In this document: positions 54,424 through 56,088 of the stretch, one piece after another | How the letters are laid out: every line of letters begins with the position of its first letter | How positions within the stretch are numbered: position 1 is the stretch's first letter | Origin: Dehalococcoidia bacterium | GTDB lineage: Bacteria; Chloroflexota; Dehalococcoidia; UBA2979 | Direction: 5' to 3' | NCBI GenBank assembly: GCA_029247135.1 | Contig: JAQWLS010000072.1 | Coordinates: forward strand, 1-56,088 | Length of the DNA stretch: 56,088 nucleotides | Program-made: the position numbers and the translations under genes | The notes under the pieces: generated by a model | Told to the model about the DNA's origin: nothing | What the model saw: only the letters and a program-made list of their open reading frames with translations | Databases searched by the model: none

Positions 54424-55488
54424 ATGGCAATAAAAGTATTTAATGGCGGCCGGCAATTGGCCGATCCAAGCATATTCACTGCTGCTGGTATCGAACTTGT
54501 ACAAGTTGCTGTTGGCGCGACTACTGCAAAAGAAGATTATATTGATCTTTTGCAAGATGCTGATGGTGCACTTATTGGTACATTGCCACTTACGGATGCT
54601 GAGGTTCTCGAAGCGTGTCCCAAGCTAAAAATTGTAAGCAGACAGGGAGTCGGCGTTGATTCCATCGATCTAGAAGCAGCAACTCGACTTGGTATTCTTG
54701 CCTGTAACACACCGGGGGTCAACACTTCTGAGGTAGCTGATCATGCGATGGCGCAGTTACTAGCGCTTACCCGACTGATAAGAGAATTTGATGGAGCTGT
54801 AAAGGCTGGGCGTTGGAGTACACAGACACAGGCTGTTCGAGAGCTTGCGCCTGGGTTGAAACGAATCGCGGGCAGCACGGTTGGAATAGTCGGTTTTGGA
54901 GCCATTGGACGAGCCTTCGCGACTCGAATCCGAGGCTTTGGCCCATTTCGTGTGATCGCCTATGACCCATATGTTTCACAGACTTCGGGTGATTTGTATG
55001 GTGTAGAGCTTGTGGATCTTGATGAACTTTTGAGAGTATCTGATTTTGTGACAATACACGCGCCTTCGACGTCTGAGACTAAGCACATGTTTAGTTCTGA
55101 CGCTTTCAAATCTATGAAGGAGTCTGCGATTCTTATTAATTGTGCACGTGGCCCGTTGGTGGATCCTGCAGCGCTGCATGTTGCTCTGACAGATGGTCAA
55201 ATTTTTGCGGCCGCGTTGGACGTTACAGAAGTCGAGCCAATTGATGCTGAAGATCCACTTCTTGGTTTGGATAACTTAATTATTACTCCGCATGTGGCGG
55301 CTGGATCGGCAGTTTCATCTTCGGAGGGCGTCCGAAAGCAGGCTGAAAACGTTCTACGTGTGTTGAGCGGTGAGGCCCCGCATGGGTTGGCAAATCCTGA
55401 GGTTATTAAAGTTATCGCTTTAATGCGAGGTTCTAACCCCGGTAGATGGGAAAATATCCCTGATTTTTCGACAGCGTTAGCTCTCTGA
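54424..55488 (+). CDS. D-isomer-specific 2-hydroxyacid dehydrogenase
   Basis: A 354-residue dehydrogenase. The Rossmann motif is VGIVGFGAIGRAFA, with the family signatures VSRQGVGVDSIDL, NCARGPLVD (Arg), DVTEVEP (Glu) and LIITPHVAAGS (His), giving the Arg-Glu-His triad. The C-terminus is extended by about 20 residues. It resembles 3-phosphoglycerate dehydrogenase and related 2-hydroxyacid enzymes; the substrate is uncertain. GGGGGT lies before the ATG. Confidence 0.92.
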   Translation: MAIKVFNGGRQLADPSIFTAAGIELVQVAVGATTAKEDYIDLLQDADGALIGTLPLTDAEVLEACPKLKIVSRQGVGVDSIDLEAATRLGILACNTPGVNTSEVADHAMAQLLALTRLIREFDGAVKAGRWSTQTQAVRELAPGLKRIAGSTVGIVGFGAIGRAFATRIRGFGPFRVIAYDPYVSQTSGDLYGVELVDLDELLRVSDFVTIHAPSTSETKHMFSSDAFKSMKESAILINCARGPLVDPAALHVALTDGQIFAAALDVTEVEPIDAEDPLLGLDNLIITPHVAAGSAVSSSEGVRKQAENVLRVLSGEAPHGLANPEVIKVIALMRGSNPGRWENIPDFSTALAL

Positions 55489-55559
55489 ACTTCTGGATTA
55501 AGCGATATAAGATTGATTGGATACACTGGCTAACTTGATACGGGTCTAGTCTTAGATGC

Positions 55560-56088
55560 ATGGAATCAATCTCGCGAGTTAATAAATCGGTTAGAGCCCT
55601 TAGGTACTTTCAGATATATCTCTGGGGGATACTCCTATTTACGGTAGCCGTCATTATCAGTGGTGATATAGTTCAGGCGACAGAGTCCGGCGCTGGCTGT
55701 GGTGATAGCTGGCCGAAATGTGATGGGACATTGATTCCAGCCTTTGCTGACGTACATGTTGCAATCGAATTCATACATCGAATGCTAACCAGTGTCCTTA
55801 GCTTCGGGTACCTTGGCTTGTTGATTGGTGGTTACCTTTTATTTGGGAGGAGACACCCCGTCTGGCGCAGCATTCTTTTCTCTACGACTATTTTGCTAGT
55901 TGAAATCCTTTTGGGTGCATCGCTCGTTTTATTTGGTTGGGTGGAAGATAATGCGACTTGGGGACGAGTTATTGCAGATAGCTTTCATGTGGTAAATACA
56001 TTGGTACTACTGGGATCTCTAGTACTAATTATTTTTTTAAGCAGATCTGACGTTGGAATTCTTGTAACTAAACCGAATCCGAAGCGAC
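55560..56088 (+). CDS. ctaA: Heme A synthase (CtaA/Cox15), 3'-truncated
   Basis: The frame is open from ATG 55560 to the end of the window (176 codons). Membrane helices, then GAGCGDSWPKCDG with the paired Cys of the family, EFIHRML (heme-ligand His) and a second SFHVVNTLVLL (His) are visible. The enzyme converts heme O to heme A for aa3-type cytochrome oxidase. The truncated end lacks the C-terminal helices. No strong ribosome-binding site is seen. It implies an aerobic respiratory chain. Confidence 0.88.
   Translation, partial: MESISRVNKSVRALRYFQIYLWGILLFTVAVIISGDIVQATESGAGCGDSWPKCDGTLIPAFADVHVAIEFIHRMLTSVLSFGYLGLLIGGYLLFGRRHPVWRSILFSTTILLVEILLGASLVLFGWVEDNATWGRVIADSFHVVNTLVLLGSLVLIIFLSRSDVGILVTKPNPKR

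Overview
The window looks like a chromosomal segment of a free-living marine bacterium, most likely an uncultivated Chloroflexota lineage of the SAR202 type (Dehalococcoidia-related). This assignment is inference. It rests on a classical nine-gene F1Fo-ATPase operon beside a very dense set of paralogous catabolic enzymes: three CoA-transferase family III domains, three acyl-CoA dehydrogenase-like flavoproteins, two luciferase-like monooxygenases, six SDRs, an old yellow enzyme, a thiolase/DUF35 pair and an amidohydrolase. Base composition is moderate to AT-rich, TTG and GTG starts are frequent, and most intergenic gaps are short. No prophage, insertion sequence, CRISPR array or integrase was seen.

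Layout. 1-5 kb: the 3' part of a CoA-transferase, convergent ruvB (no ordinary start codon), a zinc-ribbon gene, then murI-pyrF-bifunctional nuclease. 5.1-12.5 kb: the ATP synthase operon atpZ-B-E-F-H-A-G-D-C, with an enlarged subunit a, signal-peptide-like N-termini on c and b, an epsilon subunit reduced to its N-terminal domain, and RNA hairpins around atpE and before atpD. 12.6-13.9 kb: murA with Asp in place of the catalytic Cys. 13.9-21 kb: catabolic genes, including an 839-residue double CoA-transferase and a Cys-less thiolase translationally coupled to a DUF35 protein. 21.3-24.3 kb: a Cys/His-rich metal-binding protein and a Cu(I) P-type ATPase.

24.3-30.1 kb: an acyl-CoA dehydrogenase, then a separate operon of DUF1800, DUF1501, NHL propeller, MNT-like and HEPN genes behind its own hairpin and palindrome. 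This is my best candidate for an undescribed functional unit. 30.1-44.8 kb: flavoproteins, SDRs (one FabL-like, one with a non-canonical active site), a DEAD-box helicase with a long repeat-bearing disordered N-terminus, an RsmC-like methyltransferase, a DDT-motif protein, glycerate kinase and NhaA. 45.0 kb: tRNA-Arg(TCT). 45.2-47.3 kb: a homocysteine methyltransferase-like gene and a 1.2-kb stretch without convincing genes. 47.3-55.5 kb: NTF2-like, OYE, SRPBCC, LLM, amidohydrolase, VOC, serine hydrolase and D-2-hydroxyacid dehydrogenase. The window ends inside a heme A synthase gene.

Together the genes suggest an aerobic heterotroph (heme A synthase implies an aa3-type terminal oxidase) that oxidises varied organic acids through CoA thioesters and flavin chemistry, makes peptidoglycan precursors (murI, murA), and drives a proton-type ATP synthase.
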